A stretch of 64,000 nt of DNA from Paraspadella gotoi. Taxonomy: Eukaryota; Chaetognatha. The stretch is taken from NCBI GenBank assembly GCA_051294375.1, contig CM119267.1, positions 17,276,606-17,340,605 of the forward strand. Direction: 5' to 3'. How positions within the stretch are numbered: the first letter of the stretch is position 1; each line of letters opens with the position of its first letter. Of the stretch, positions 15,534 through 28,781 are shown piece after piece. The position numbers and the translations under genes are program-made. The notes under the pieces are model-generated. The model had not been told where the DNA came from and ran no database searches. It worked only from the letters and a program-made list of their open reading frames with translations.

Positions 15534-16340
15534 TTATTCTTCATCGTCCGGCTTCGACGTAGAGTTACGTCCTTCGACGACGGTGCTGTTCTCCTCTTTC
15601 CCAAGTCCCTCGTCGCCTTCATCCTCGATCTCTCTCACGAACTCCTCGAAACTCGTCGTCATCTCTTCAACACCGCCTTCTTCCTCCTCGTCGCCGGTGG
15701 CGCCGGTGCCAAAAAAACCGCCGACAGATCGCGCCCACTCCCGCAATTGCCCGGCGAGACCGGCGCCGATGCCGAAGGCGCCATCGTCGTCGTCTTCGTC
15801 GTCATCGTCCACTCGAAACGACATCACCTCGAATCCGCCGTCTTCATTCTCCTCTTCTTCCTCCTCCTCTTTCTTCCCCCTCCTCCTCATCGCCATCATA
15901 GTCTCCGACGGCAGACGGATCTCCTCGCCTTCCGCCCAAAATGGCCGCCGACCTTCGGCGTCCAGACAGTTCAAGCAGACGCCGGCGCACCTTCCGTCCG
16001 CCGGCCACCACCATCCGCTCGTAGAGACGGCGCCGGCGTTGCCCAGCCAACGACGAAAGTGGTAGCACGAGGGCGTCGTGGAGGTAGCGTTGACGGCGTC
16101 GCTTTTGACGCCGTAGGAGGCGCCGCGGATGGTTTCGAGGGGATCGTCGGCGTCGTCTTCGTCGCTCTTCATCCCCTGAGAATCGATCTTCTTTCCGACG
16201 ACGAGTTTGAAGCCGCGAGATTCCGGCAGCACTTTGAATCCTCGCCAGAGGCTCCAACCCCAACTTCCTTTAGCCGGGTCGTTGATCAAGATGCTCTTGG
16301 ATTCGCCGGAAGGGCTGAGATATGAAAGATTCTGGCTTGA

Positions 16341-16399
<59 letters not shown>

Positions 16400-19300
16400 T
16401 CTCTCTCTCTCTTCTCTCTTCTCCCTCTCTCCTCTCTCTTCTCTCTCTCCTAACTCACCCGACATCTCCTACAGCTTCTTGTCCCACTTCAGTCTGACCA
16501 GGAGTTCCCATTCTCCGAACGACGACAGCGCAGCCATTTTTTCGAGCCCCAACCAGAAGACGTATCCCATGAAGTAGGGCGTCCGAATGCTGAAGCCTCT
16601 TTTGAAGTAGAGTCGATTGCTGAAGACAATCGAAAGGGAATCGTTAAATATAGTCAAAATTTACACGTATGAAATTTTTACATTGAACTATGGAGGGTTA
16701 AAAACTTAAGATCTCAATGTCACAAAAATTGTTATTTAATTTTCGATCCATAATATACATTACATTACGTAATATTACTTGTATTCGTCGAAATCGGCGG
16801 ATCTGAAGCCGAAGGCCGACCCGACGCTGTGACTCTGAAGGAGAATCCAAGGAGAGGAAGAAGAGGAGGGGGAGGAGGAGGAGGGGAGAGAGAGAGGTCG
16901 AAGAAAGTGAGGCGAGTTGACGGCTAAAAAAGGAATCGGTGAAAATTGTTGTGACAAAAGATTGAGTTTTAAAATTGAGAATTTATTTATATCATTACCT
17001 TGGGTAGACAAGAACGCAATTTGCTCGGAAATCTCTTTTGCCCATTGGGTGGAACCGATCGTGGAAAGTGAGGGCGCTGAAATACACGCGAATCGCTTAG
17101 TCTTATTAGTCCTAACAATGAATAACAGTGCGGGTATATTTTTTACCTTGTTGTCTCGGACACTGAACGACGATGACCTTCGGCCGCCGAGGACTCACAG
17201 CTGCCGCACCAGCCGTACCAGCCGCTTCCGCCGCCGCTTCCGCCGCCTCCGTCTCGTTTCCAACCCACGACCTTGTAACGTTTTCTCCTTTTGACTCTGA
17301 GTCTAAATTGTTCACTCGAATAGTCTTGTTCATCTTGAAATTGTTCCTTGAATTCGAAGAATTCGTCATCATCGTCTTCAGCCTCTCCATCGTCTCCGCC
17401 AAGTTGCTGCTCCACTCGGTCCAATTTCCCGTCGACAATTCCGTCCAATCCTTCGGCGACATCGCCATCGAGGAATTCCTCAACCACTCCGTCATCGCCT
17501 CCACCGTCGACTGGTCGCCCAAGTAGCTGGTCCAGTTGGCCGCCCATTCTTGGAGAGAATCGTTCGTTGGAAATTCCGGAGATTCTTTTTCTTGACGAAA
17601 GGATTTCTGTATCGTCTCCTCCAACCTCAAGGTCGCCCCCAGGATTGCACCGTCGATCGCCTCGTTGACGGCGTCGACGACGAATCGACTCTCGTTCTTC
17701 TTCTCCATCATCTCCTCCAGCCGACGCCGCATCTCTTGGACGTTGCGATTTAGCGACGCCGCCTCTTGGCGCCGGGTCGTCTCGTGATCTTCGGTGGCGT
17801 TCGTGAGTGTCGTCAGCGCGTGGTGAGCGTTAAGGAGTAGGGTCTTCAACTCTTTTTCCGCTGCTGTCGCCGCCACAACAGAGTCTTCTCGAGTGGCTTT
17901 TCGAGACGCTTCCGCCTCTGCTTCCGCCGCCGCCTCCATCTTCATCTCCAAATCGTTGACGACCTCCTGCGTTATCTTAGCGTCCAACTTTCCCGACTCC
18001 GCCTTCAGCAAGGCCGCCGCCAACTTTATCTCGGCCACCTGACATCCTTTCTCCCCCGAACCCGACTCACCACCTTTGTCCGCTTCCCCGACCGCCTCCG
18101 CCGCTAAAAAGCAGGCAGAGGAGGCCCAAAAAGCGGCGACGTCCAAGTTTCTCTCCGCCCGACGCCACATCGTTTTTTCATCGTAGGAATTATCATCGAT
18201 GCTCAAATTCAAAATCCTTCCCGCGTTTTCAGCCGCCTCCGACGCTGCAATCATCTTCCTACTCGCCGACCTCATCGACTCGGCGCCCTGCGCAGTGGAA
18301 GCGGCGTCGATGGACGCCTCCGCGACGGCGCGCCAAGACCCCGCCGATTCGGCCCAATCGGTGGAGACGTCGCGCCAGGCTACTGCATCAGTGTCCTCGA
18401 TGTTATCGAAATTCTCCACCAGATGGCGAAGGTCTTGACTCCAAGAGTCGAGGATCGAACGACAGCGGACAACTGGCTCCTCGAAGAGAAGGGATTGTTG
18501 GATAGCAGCTTCGTCTATGACGACTTTTTCGCTAGAGTTTACGGCGGAAGCTTCTCGTCCAACGTTTCTCTCGTCTCGACACACTCTCAGATCCTCTCTC
18601 AATTCATTTTTGAGATCCCTCATCTGCTCTTGAGTCTTGGACGCCAACGTCACCAACAATTCCGTGGCGTTTATGTTCGAATCGGCGTAAATCACTTTCG
18701 GCACTTTATCGTCTTCAGGAGGCGTCGTTGCGCGAACTAGCGTCTCGTTGAGCTCACCAATGTCGGAACGAGATCGACCGACTTCCGCCATGAGAACGTC
18801 GACTTTTGCCGTCAGAGTCTCCACGTCTTGACGACGACAACTGATCTCCGCGTTGTTGTTATTGTTTTTGTCCTTGGTTTTCTCGTCTCTGTTTTCTTTA
18901 TCCTTCAACTCTTCGATCTTTTTCTCCAACGCGTCGCTGAGTCGCTCCTGGTTGTTCTGAATCTGCACCAATTCGATCATCAACTGATCCTTCAGTTGGT
19001 TTTGTTTTTTTCGCAGCTTCACCATCTCCTGGAGACGCGGGGGGGGGGTGGTTATTTGAGATTTTGGCAAGGATGATTTGCAATTTTTCTAACCCTACCC
19101 TTTCTTTAGCCAGTGACTCACCCTCTTCATCTCCTCCGCCGTCCGGGTGACCCTGTCCCTCAGCTCTGCCACTCCCACCTCCCCTCTGTTTCCGTGCCTC
19201 GCCATGTCCGCCTTCAACTCCGCCTTCAACTCGGCGAAGCCCGCGGCGAGCTTCCGCGTGAGGAGGTTGTTGACGAGGATGTTGTGCTCCTTCTGCGCTT

Positions 19301-19701
19301 CCTTCATCGCGCGGACTTCGGCTCGGAAGAGGGCGATCGTGTCGTCCACGTTGGCGGGGGCTGAGGCGGAGAGGGGGGGGAGGTGGAAAAGGGGGTTTAA
19401 AGAAAACTTATCGAACTACTTCATTAGGATCTACATTCTACAGTTGAGTTCAGAGTTGCATACTTGATAGGTATGCTTATTTTATAAAAAGATAGAATGA
19501 TTGTTTTTAATACTTGAAATGAACGTCCCGGATAATTTGGATCATGTTGAAGCACCCTGTAGAACCCCCAGTATCTTTTTACCTAATATTTTTCTGTATT
19601 TATTTTGTTTTTTAGGAAAAATTGGACGTACCTGTTTGCGCTAAAATGAGGCTCAAAAACGCAGTCGTCACTGCAATTATCCAAGATGGTTTCATTGTCA
19701 T
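15534..19701 (-). CDS. Secreted coiled-coil protein with fibrinogen-related domain and acidic tail
   Basis: Seven exons on the minus strand: 19632-19701 (ATG at 19701, signal peptide MTMKPSWIIAVTTAFLSLILA), 19122-19360, 17147-19028, 16999-17076, 16779-16834, 16459-16619, 15534-16314. Exons 1-4 join in phase and encode about 690 residues of Lys/Glu/Ala-rich coiled coil. Exons 5-7 encode a divergent fibrinogen C domain: FWLGLEKMAALSSFGEWEL is diagnostic, followed by FKVLPESRGFKLVVG, SGWWWPADGRC and LPSETMMAM. About 120 residues of strongly acidic tail (EEEEEEENED, DDDDEDDDDG) then follow, unusual for this family, which normally ends just after the last motif. The layout recalls ficolin- or angiopoietin-like secreted recognition proteins that multimerise through their coils. 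The joins exon 4/5 and 6/7 are each one base off, and exon 6 reads into TAG after KWDKKL, so at least one indel is present. No neighbour suggests a specific pathway. Confidence 0.8.
16346..16450. repeat. CT microsatellite in the FReD gene intron
   Basis: CT repeats fill most of the intron between the exons at 16459-16619 and 15534-16314; on the transcribed strand this reads GA. Confidence 0.9.
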
Positions 19702-19977
19702 TAATTTGAGAAAAAAGTTGAGCAAAAGAAAGCATCAACCAAAAAACGCCGGCAGAATTAAGTTACGCGAAAGCTTGCTCAATTGCCGAGAGACACAGAG
19801 CCGAAATACGTCGGAAGAAATCTATCGATAATTTGATAAAAATAAATATTTATTAATATAAAAATATTTATATAAAAATATTTATTAATAAAAAATTAAT
19901 ATTAAAAAAAAATTTATATGATTATATTATATATATTTAATTATGTTATATAAAATATGATTGAAATATATTAAAGC

Positions 19978-20190
19978 ATTTTTTTAAAATTTATACCACT
20001 TCTTTGATTTGGGAAGCCGATGCTCCAAGAGTGAATAAAACGAGACTGTGAGTCTTATTAAAGCTTCAGGACCTGCTATGTCATTATCTTGTAAAAGTGA
20101 TGGATGCTTTTAAACTAGCCTGGCTAAAGTCGGGGAAGATAGCATATTATTAATGAATAAACAATTTTTATATTAGTTATACTAATTTTA
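19978..20190 (+). repeat. Dispersed ~230 bp repeat, copy
   Basis: Shares aggacctgctatgtcattat, gggaagcc and the end tatattagttatactaattt with the next copy and, inverted, with 57100-57345. Confidence 0.75.
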
Positions 20191-20259
20191 TAAGATTCAG
20201 CTTCTTGTATTTTGATATTAGGCGAGAATACTTCCCTGATCTAATATTTTTATATAATT

Positions 20260-20495
20260 GAAATATTCTTTAAAAATTGTACCATTTTATTGATAGGGAA
20301 GCCAATACTTTAGAATGTGAAATAAACGCGACTGTGAAAGAGTTTTGATTGAAAGCTTACAGGACCTGCTATGTCATTATCTTGTAAGAGTGATAGAGGC
20401 TTTAAACCATCAAGGCCTGTCCAAAGTCAGGGGCAAGATAACTTATTTATTAAATGAATGAATAATATTTATATTAGTTATACCAATTTTATACA
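20260..20495 (+). repeat. Dispersed ~230 bp repeat, tandem second copy
   Basis: Same order of blocks as 19978-20190, including cttacaggacctgctatgtc, gtccaaagtcaggggcaaga and ttatattagttataccaatt. More complete than its neighbour. Confidence 0.75.
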
Positions 20496-21980
20496 TTTAA
20501 ATTTATAAAAGTAATAAAAATATTTTAAAAATTTATATAGTGTATATATATAGTAGTTTAAATAAAAATATTTATTCTTTATTTAATTTTTATTAGAAAA
20601 ATATCAATATTTTTAAATTTATTTAAAATAATTTAAAAAAAAACACTGATGAAGACTCAAAACAGAGTCAAAAGATATCCGTTTAAACAATTATTTTATT
20701 TTTGTCAAAATAAAAAAACTATTTGTTTGTATACCAAAATTTATATAAATTTTTTACAAAATTTTCCGGAAATTCGCTGGGCGTGCCAAGAAAAAAGGGT
20801 TCAGTCGTAGGTCACTAAGTCGACCCTCAATTAAGAAAGGACATTCCCGTCTCGATTCTCGATTCTCGAATCGCGATCATCGAGCCTTCACGCTGCCGAA
20901 TATAATTGACGGATACGTGTTGTCCCGTATGTAACCGGAAATTATGACGAAGGGCTACGACTTCAAGGTCGATCATTATTACTGATAGTTATGGGAAGAA
21001 TTGTGATAAGACTGTGAGGACAATCTTTTAAAAAATTAAAAGAATTGCCCTGGCGCCAGAGACGGGTTTCGTATTTCGTTGTTCTTCGGCAACGCCCATA
21101 GAACTGGCAAAAAAAAAACGAACAGTCGGCCAACAGCAACAAATTTTTTTTATTGAATTAACTTGAGCGTCTCCCAACTGAAAAGAACTATGGCAGAGAC
21201 AAGAAAGATTAAGTCTAAACTGACTAAAAATATATACTTAATACTGCATTTATTCTTATTTCTCCAGCATAATACACTAATGCGTTGTCTCTGAAACAGT
21301 GGTACCCACTCGTTAAAATGAGAGTTCTTTGTGGGTTTTTATCGTCAAACGTCGTCGTTGTCGTCGTCGTCGTCGTTTTCGTCGTCCTCTCCGCTTTTTC
21401 CTCCTTCTCCCGTTCTCTCCTCCATTAGCATGCATTAGTGAGACTCGTCGCGTGAATAACCAATGTCCACCCCGTGGTTTTCCTATTACATACGGGAATA
21501 CAAAGGGAGACGCGTTACATCCTCGGGGACAATGCGTTCCGAGGGTGACTTGTGGGTAACACGAGGCAAAAAGTGGGGGAGGGGAAAATTCTGCAACTGG
21601 GACTCTAGTTAATTTTTCATCGGTTGTTTCTTATACTTTTAAAAAAGTCGTTTTTTTTTATTTATTAGCTAAATTGTTCGTAAGCTTAAAAACGATTTCT
21701 AGTTTGCGAAAATTGCGAGCTCGTTGAATTGATATCGTTTCACTTTTAAGGCCGAACCGGAATTATCGTCAATTAAGGGAGACAGTCAACTTCCGTTACA
21801 AGGGGGGGTGGTGGCGCAAAAAAAAAAAAGAAGTGTAAATCAAATTTTGTTTTTATGTTTTATTGCATCGAATTAAGAATCTTTTTCCGTTTGTGTATTT
21901 CTTTGGTCAAAAAAAAGTTTCGCTTATAGTTGTACTACCTTTTTTCATTATGTTTTTTATTTTACCCCAGTGTCAGCCAG

Positions 21981-21982
<2 letters not shown>

Positions 21983-22031
<49 letters not shown>
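21983..22031. repeat. GA microsatellite
   Basis: About 24 uninterrupted GA units. Confidence 0.95.
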
Positions 22032-22987
22032 AAAAATGTGTTTACGTATATGTGCTTTCTATTCTATTTCTGTTTTCAAATCATATAATTCCCGACAAAT
22101 AGCGAATAGAATTATATGATTAGTGTTTAAAAAAAGGGACGAGAATCAATTCGAATCCCGCATGCAAATACGAATCATTGATGCTGGAAACTGATTACTG
22201 ATTCCTGGACTTGATTGGAAAATCTTATTCAATTTACTTGATGTTTCATTTATGATTAATACTTGTTGATTTAATATATAGGTGACTGTACAATGATAGT
22301 AATTTTTCTGAAACCCTAACTCGTTTTTTTTTTCTCGTTCATCCGTATGTAAGTCGTATTTGGCACGTAATCTGGTATGTAATTTGATTCATGCGATCTA
22401 TTATTTTTTCGAGCAACGTGGAGATGAATGGAAGATAAATCGAAAGACCAAAAAAAAAAAGGATCGATGACAAAAATTGATAAATCGAGATTGTGAAAAC
22501 CGCGCGTTTGTTCAAAGCAACAAAAGCTACTAATTAAGATCGAACCATTGCGACGTAATATATTTTAGAAAAGTCTTTTTTTTTTAGCATTATTGGGCAT
22601 TGAGACTGCGTTGAAGTTGCTAAGGATTAAATTAAATTAAATTAAATTAAAAGAAAAAAAAAGAATCGTGTCGTAAATGATAACTACTCTGTCCCTACAG
22701 CATTTTATTAATTCTAACGAGTTCCAATCGTTTTTCACTTAATCCGCGAGAAGCTTTTCTGCGATCGGGAATCAAGAAAAAAAAAAAATTCTGAATTGCA
22801 GCTGCAAAATGTTTTCTAGTTTTTTATTTATTTATTTATTTTTATTTTATTTTTTTCTCTTTGAGAAAAGAAACTAATTTTCACATCGACTTTCGGTTTT
22901 GACTTTAACGACTTCGATTTTTTTATTTTTTTTATGCTTTTGATGGTAAAATGGAGTCGAGAATCATTGGTTGCAACTCGCTTTCTT

Positions 22988-22989
<2 letters not shown>

Positions 22990-23072
<83 letters not shown>
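22990..23072. repeat. GA microsatellite
   Basis: Two GA tracts joined by a short aagagaag interruption. Confidence 0.95.
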
Positions 23073-23074
<2 letters not shown>

Positions 23075-24073
23075 AAAAAGAAACAATTTTAATATTATTG
23101 TAAATTGTTTATAATGATAAACAACAACAGGGAGACGGCGCAAAAATTTATTTTTCTCTCTCCTCGACTCTTTTTTTTTTCGTGTGAAAGGAATTTCACA
23201 AAAAAAATCTGTTTTACGATTTGAGCGACGGGTGAAAACTTATCCGATTACGCGAGTGAGATCAGGGTTTTATTTCACGGAACGCGTTTTCTGAAACCCG
23301 TAGAATTCACAGCATAACAGTTATGACAACATTTTGATTTAGAACTGACGTTTTAAATTCCTATATGCTTTTTGCCTTTTTTGTGCCAAAAGATTATTGG
23401 CAAGACGAAGATGTCTATTCACTGTCCTATATCAAAAAACTAAAGAAAGAGGAGTGCCAATGGCAAGACATGTTAAAAAATTGGTAGTTTAAGCTCGATA
23501 GAGTGGCCACTGGCCAGTGCATCACAGCATCAGCAGCATAAAAGTTTTTTACCTTAATTTTTTCTAGCGATGCCGAGTTTTTCTTACTGGTCTTGATAGC
23601 ATTTTGAGAATGTTTTAAAGGGTGTTATAATTTTTTCTTATTGGCGTATAGTTTACGTATAATTAATTTTTCTTTTGTATCATCGGATTTGGCTCACGGG
23701 GTATTTGAGAATTTTGTAAGAAAAAGTCTTTTTTTCTCTACTCGAATCGAATGCTTAACTCGACTTTATCAATTGTCAAACACCCAATGCTTTATGGACT
23801 GTTTTTGCTCGAAAACTGAGAGAGGGCGCGACGAATCTCACCATTTTGTTCGCAAATTAGGGAGGGGCTGGTCAAAGAGGAGGAACAAATCGACTTTATT
23901 TGTCGAAAAAAAAATTCACTGTATCTTTTGTTTTGAAGGCTCACTATTTTTTTTTTACTCGGACCGCCAATCACTCAAACCAAATTGTCACTTTACATCG
24001 ATTTTAAGGCCGGTTCATATTTTTTCGATCCTTCACCATGAATCTTGATAGTTGGGAGGGGGTGTGTGTGTGT

Positions 24074-24078
24074 ATGAG

Positions 24079-24141
<63 letters not shown>

Positions 24142-24259
24142 GAAAGAAGAGAGAGAGAGAGAGAGAGAGAAGAGGGGATATCGACCTTTCATTTCTTGGG
24201 TCGAGAGAGAATTTGTTTTCGTTTCGTTTTTTAGCTCAAAAAATGACGATGGGTGGAGG

Positions 24260-24300
<41 letters not shown>
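24074..24300. repeat. GA-rich repeat cluster
   Basis: GA tracts at 24074-24172 and 24263-24298 with a short unique spacer; the Arg/Glu frames across them are artefacts. Confidence 0.9.
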
Positions 24301-24302
<2 letters not shown>

Positions 24303-24880
24303 GTTTCGGATGAGAAGGAAAGAAATAAGTGATACGTGAATCAAAAGGTGAATGAAAGGCGGTAGAATTTTTAATTTACGGGCGAATCTGGGCTAAGTCT
24401 GTAATTGTCTTGGAGGTTATGAATGCCTCTGAACAATGTTTACTTTTTCAGCGTCGTGAAAGTATACAGAGCAAGTGCGTAATCGTGACTCACACTAAAA
24501 TACATTCTACTTAAATAAACATAGCGTAAGTTATACTATTAGTATTATTACTATTATTATTATTATTATTATTATTACTATTAGTAGTATTACTATCGCT
24601 GACCGACGTTTCGTTATTGGGCTAAAAACGTTCTCGGCTTTCTAAAGGAGATTGGTAAGTAAGTAACAGGTTAACAGAATGAGTTAATGGTTAATGCTTC
24701 GAGTCGAAAAGGTGGACGGAACGAGGTAAATGGAGAAAGAATAACAACAACAACGAGAAAAACCGGGATGCGAAAAGCTTTTTGTCTTTATTGGCCGAAA
24801 GCTCGTCGATTGCTGGGGTCGTCGTCGTCGTCGTCGTCGTCGTCGTCTTCGACGTCGCCGTTTTCTGGTCCCACGTTAGA

Positions 24881-24911
<31 letters not shown>

Positions 24912-25546
24912 CCGCAGCCGGACGGGCAGCGACCCTTGGACAAGAAAAAACAACCACGCGAGAAAACAAACAAAACTAGAGTCAATTATGTCAATAAACT
25001 TGCGGAATTATTTTCGTTAATTTTTCTTCGAAAAATTAAAAAAAAATATTTACGTATGGTGCAAATATTTTTTATTGTTATGTATTTCACTTTTTTTTTT
25101 CGTACCAGAAATTTAAACAACGACTTCGAAAAAAGCGATCAAATTTATTTTCACTTTTACTTTTCTCCGTTCTCTCATTGTTTCTTCGATCGGTCGGCTA
25201 TTTCTTCCCAAAGCAGAAGCGTTCCATTTTTCAATCGCCAGAGACAATTCTTCCCTTTTGCCATGTGGCATGTCTTTCTTTCCATGTCTTTTCTTTTGCC
25301 ATGTGGCACGTCTTTCTTTCCATTTATCTCGATTTCTCTGATTCAGAATCAACTCTTTTCAGGAAAAACAAAAACGCTTGACCCTCGTCTTTATCTGACC
25401 CCAAAGAACAAAACTCGGGACAATCTCCGAACTGTTGTTCATTTTCTCGAATCCAATGTCGAACCGACGGACCGTGACTGTTTGCTGTTTGCTTGCTCTT
25501 AAAACAGGAAAAGAAAACGGAGAAAAAAAAACGCGAAACAAAACGA

Positions 25547-25665
<119 letters not shown>

Positions 25666-25699
25666 TGTTCTTCGGTCGAACGCCGCGCACAATCGGCGA

Positions 25700-25785
25700 C
25701 TAGAGCCAATCGCGAAGCGACCTCGTCGCAGCGGCGGACCAATCGGCGATCCGTTTGAGCCTCCTCGGGACGTCACAAGCCCAAA
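25700..25785 (+). promoter_or_regulatory. Candidate promoter: two CCAAT boxes and a CRE-like site
   Basis: CCAATC at about 25706 and 25739 and GACGTCAC at about 25769, in a CpG-bearing patch right after a long CT tract. No coding exon follows directly. It could be the promoter of an untranslated first exon of the HMG gene, or of a non-coding transcript. Confidence 0.35.
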
Positions 25786-27213
25786 GTCTTACGCTGACCT
25801 CATGATTGATTGCTCTGGACCGAATATCCATCATTTCCGAACTCTCGTCACTTCGATACATACGGAGCGGGGGTGAAAGAAAGAGAAAGAAAGAGAGAAA
25901 CTAGAAAGAGAAGAGAGAAAGAGAGAGAAAGAGAGAAAGATAGAGAGATTAAGGAAGAAAAAAAAAGAGCAAAAGTAAAAACAAAGAGACATTTAAAGTA
26001 AAGAGAGAGATAGAGAGAGAGAGACAGAAAAAGAGAGAGTTAAATAAATACAGCCCTTCGTTACGGTTGTTAAATCGTTGCTAAAAAAAAGAAAGAAAAA
26101 AAAGCAAATAGAACTTTTTTCTGGCGTCAATGGCTACTTTTGTTATGGTTATTTTTTTTTATTCAGTTCATCTTTCAGCTGATCAATATCTTTATTTCTA
26201 CATTTCTTAAACATATATTTTTAATTATTTTTCTCATAATAACTATAATACCAAACTTTTACCTTTCGATTTTTTGTTCCTCCTAATAAGTGTAAATAAT
26301 AAATAATGCTTTTCTTTCCGTTTCCTGTTAAAAGTAAAACAGAATATAAATGAATGCCGGAAATGGTTATCTTCCTTTCCGATCCAAATGCTCTCTCTCT
26401 CTCTCTCTCTCTCTCTACCCGACGTCAAGCGCGACAACCGCTCCCGTTGGTTTTTAAAATTTGCAAGGAGACTTGTACGCAGCCTGTTTCTGGACATCGA
26501 GCTGACCCCTGCATTGCAGCCAGAAAATAGACGATGGTTGAAAACGACGACGACAACTACGACTGCAGGAAAACAGAATAAAAGAGAATAAAAAAAAACC
26601 TTAACGACAGCAGCGGCAGCAGCGACGGCGTCGCGGAGGCAGTTTCGTCCAGACGGCCGCGGCGGAGGCTGCTGCTGCCTCCGATGCCGTTGCAAAAATT
26701 AGAAGTTAGAAAAACAACAACGAGGACGACGACGACGAAGACGACGACAACCACGGCGAAAAGCGGGGAGTTTTTTTTTTTTTAACGCGGGGAGAGGGGG
26801 AAGTAAGAAAGAAAAAAAAATTTTTCCGTCGTTCGACTTGAAAAATCGAACTACAATTCTTCTCCTAAATTTTTTTTTTCAGTTTTAAAAGTTTCGAAAG
26901 CGAAAACAATCAAAACAAAGTCGACAGTTGTAATTTTGTCTTTCTGTTAATCGAGCGAGAAATAGAGAGAGATAGGGAGCGTGAGAGAGACAAAGCGCAA
27001 TGAAAGAGTGACCAGCGTACAAGTTCACTGCCCCCCTCTCTCTTTCTCCCTTCTCCGATTACCCATTTTCTCCAATCTTTTCTTTCTCGACCTTTCCCTT
27101 TTTTTTTTTTCAACCTCTCTCTCTCTCTGTCTCTCTCCCTCTCGCACTCATTCTTTCCCCTTTCGCGCGCGCACGGACTCCTCCCACTCCGGAGCCCCGC
27201 GTCGTCGCATTGG

Positions 27214-27216
<3 letters not shown>

Positions 27217-27267
<51 letters not shown>

Positions 27268-27378
27268 CTCTCCTCTCTCTCTCTCTCTCTCTCGTGTTTC
27301 CGTCTCTCCGCTGCGGCCGCCGTGCCCGCCGCGCTTGGACACTCGCCCTTTGGTCAAGACTATATGCAGACTGGTGCG

Positions 27379-27468
<90 letters not shown>
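27217..27468. repeat. Paired CT microsatellites
   Basis: CT tracts at 27217-27292 and 27384-27468 flank a GC-rich spacer with gctgcggccgccgtgcccgc. Confidence 0.95.
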
Positions 27469-27471
<3 letters not shown>

Positions 27472-28715
27472 TGCGCAGCGGATAGACGTGTGTGTTTTTT
27501 ATGGGTTCTTTTTTTTCTCTCTAAATTTTTTTCTCCCTTATTTTTTTTTGTTCTCCGGGTTCCATCGCTTCTACAACAAAGTGCTGCCGTTTTAACGTTT
27601 TTTTTACATCATCCTGGTAAACAATAACTATTTATCCCTCTGGATATACACTGCGAAACCTTCGATTGAAAAATGAACAATTAACGTCGTATCTTGGGTT
27701 GAACAAGAAAGTCTGACAAGCCTCTCTTCGTCGTATCGCCGGAGAAAAAAAAATTACGCAGCGGATATTCGGATCTTTACGATATCTTGCACGCTAACTT
27801 GACTACAAAAGTGAACATTCCTCGAGAAATCCCTCTTACTTGTCAAAGAAGTAGTTGTAAACAAACACCGAGGAAAATGTATAAAGCGCTTAACGATCGA
27901 ATCAGAATGTATATATCCATTTTCAAATGCAACCCTCATCTCTGAATATCTAAATTCAAGCGACCTCCATTTTTTTTTACCAAAATCAAATAGATAACGC
28001 GGATATAATAGCAAAGTACAGGGTCTTTTTTAAGGAACAATTGTTCGACCAGAATTTAAGAAAGTTTTAATTTAAATTAATTTATGTAGATTTATTTTTT
28101 TCATTTCGTTGTTTCATTTCAAATTTGAAATTTAATCCCTACACAAGCTTTCCTATTTATTAAATTTATTAAAAAAAAAAATTTACGTTTCATGACTTGG
28201 AATGTTATTTTGTCTGCTTAAAAAAAAGTGTTTCTAGAGCTTTAATTTTTTTTCCAGGCAGATGAAAAAGATTGCGAGGACTTGTTCCTATCACCAAAAA
28301 TTAAAATCCTTAATAAATTTATCGGTAAATCGAAGAAGGCGATCAAAAATTAATAATAATATTAATAATAACATTTTTGAGGGAAATAAAATCTTTAGAT
28401 AAGGTGATGCAATCCTTCCGCAGGTACGTCTATATTGTTTTTAAACATTTCTTCTTAACTTTCTTTCGTACTCAAGCTGGGGGGGGGAATCCCCCCAGGG
28501 TCACATTCGAAAATAAGCTACATACCGGCAAATATGTTCTCATACCGTCAAATATCGATACGATTAGGTTTAAAATAAATTATCGTATTATTATACCATT
28601 TTTCTCGGTATTGTATAGGTCCTATCTTCCATCTATTCCCTCCGACCCTCTTTTCCAAAAACGGGATTCTTTCGATCCGAATCGCGAAATCCTGCGTCAG
28701 ATGCGGATACCCGCA

Positions 28716-28781
28716 GTCACGTGACTCGGTACTCGGAACACGTGACTACACGGTCGCGTGACTAGATTGCGATCACGTGAC
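28716..28781. promoter_or_regulatory. Cluster of CACGTGAC E-boxes (CLEAR/USF-like)
   Basis: Perfect palindrome GTCACGTGAC at 28716-28725, CACGTGAC at 28739-28746, variant TCGCGTGAC at 28754-28762 and TCACGTGAC at 28773-28781. Such 8-10 bp sites bind bHLH-leucine-zipper factors (USF, MITF/TFEB type). Four in 66 bp is far above chance in this AT-rich spacer. Confidence 0.5.

Noticed and set aside
15405-16325. Long plus-strand open frame of ~306 codons
   Set aside because: Antisense to the last exon of the FReD gene; low-complexity Pro/Ser/Arg and no splice logic.
19622-19831. 69-codon plus-strand frame
   Set aside because: Lies antisense over the signal-peptide exon of the FReD gene, which fits splice phase exactly.
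24687-25502. 271-codon plus-strand frame
   Set aside because: Contains GTC/GAC trinucleotide repeats and AT-rich sequence with no conserved motif; no donor or acceptor pattern supports it.
26243-26754. Minus-strand frame with poly-Ala and Gln runs
   Set aside because: Composition of a short GC-rich repeat patch; no supporting splice sites.
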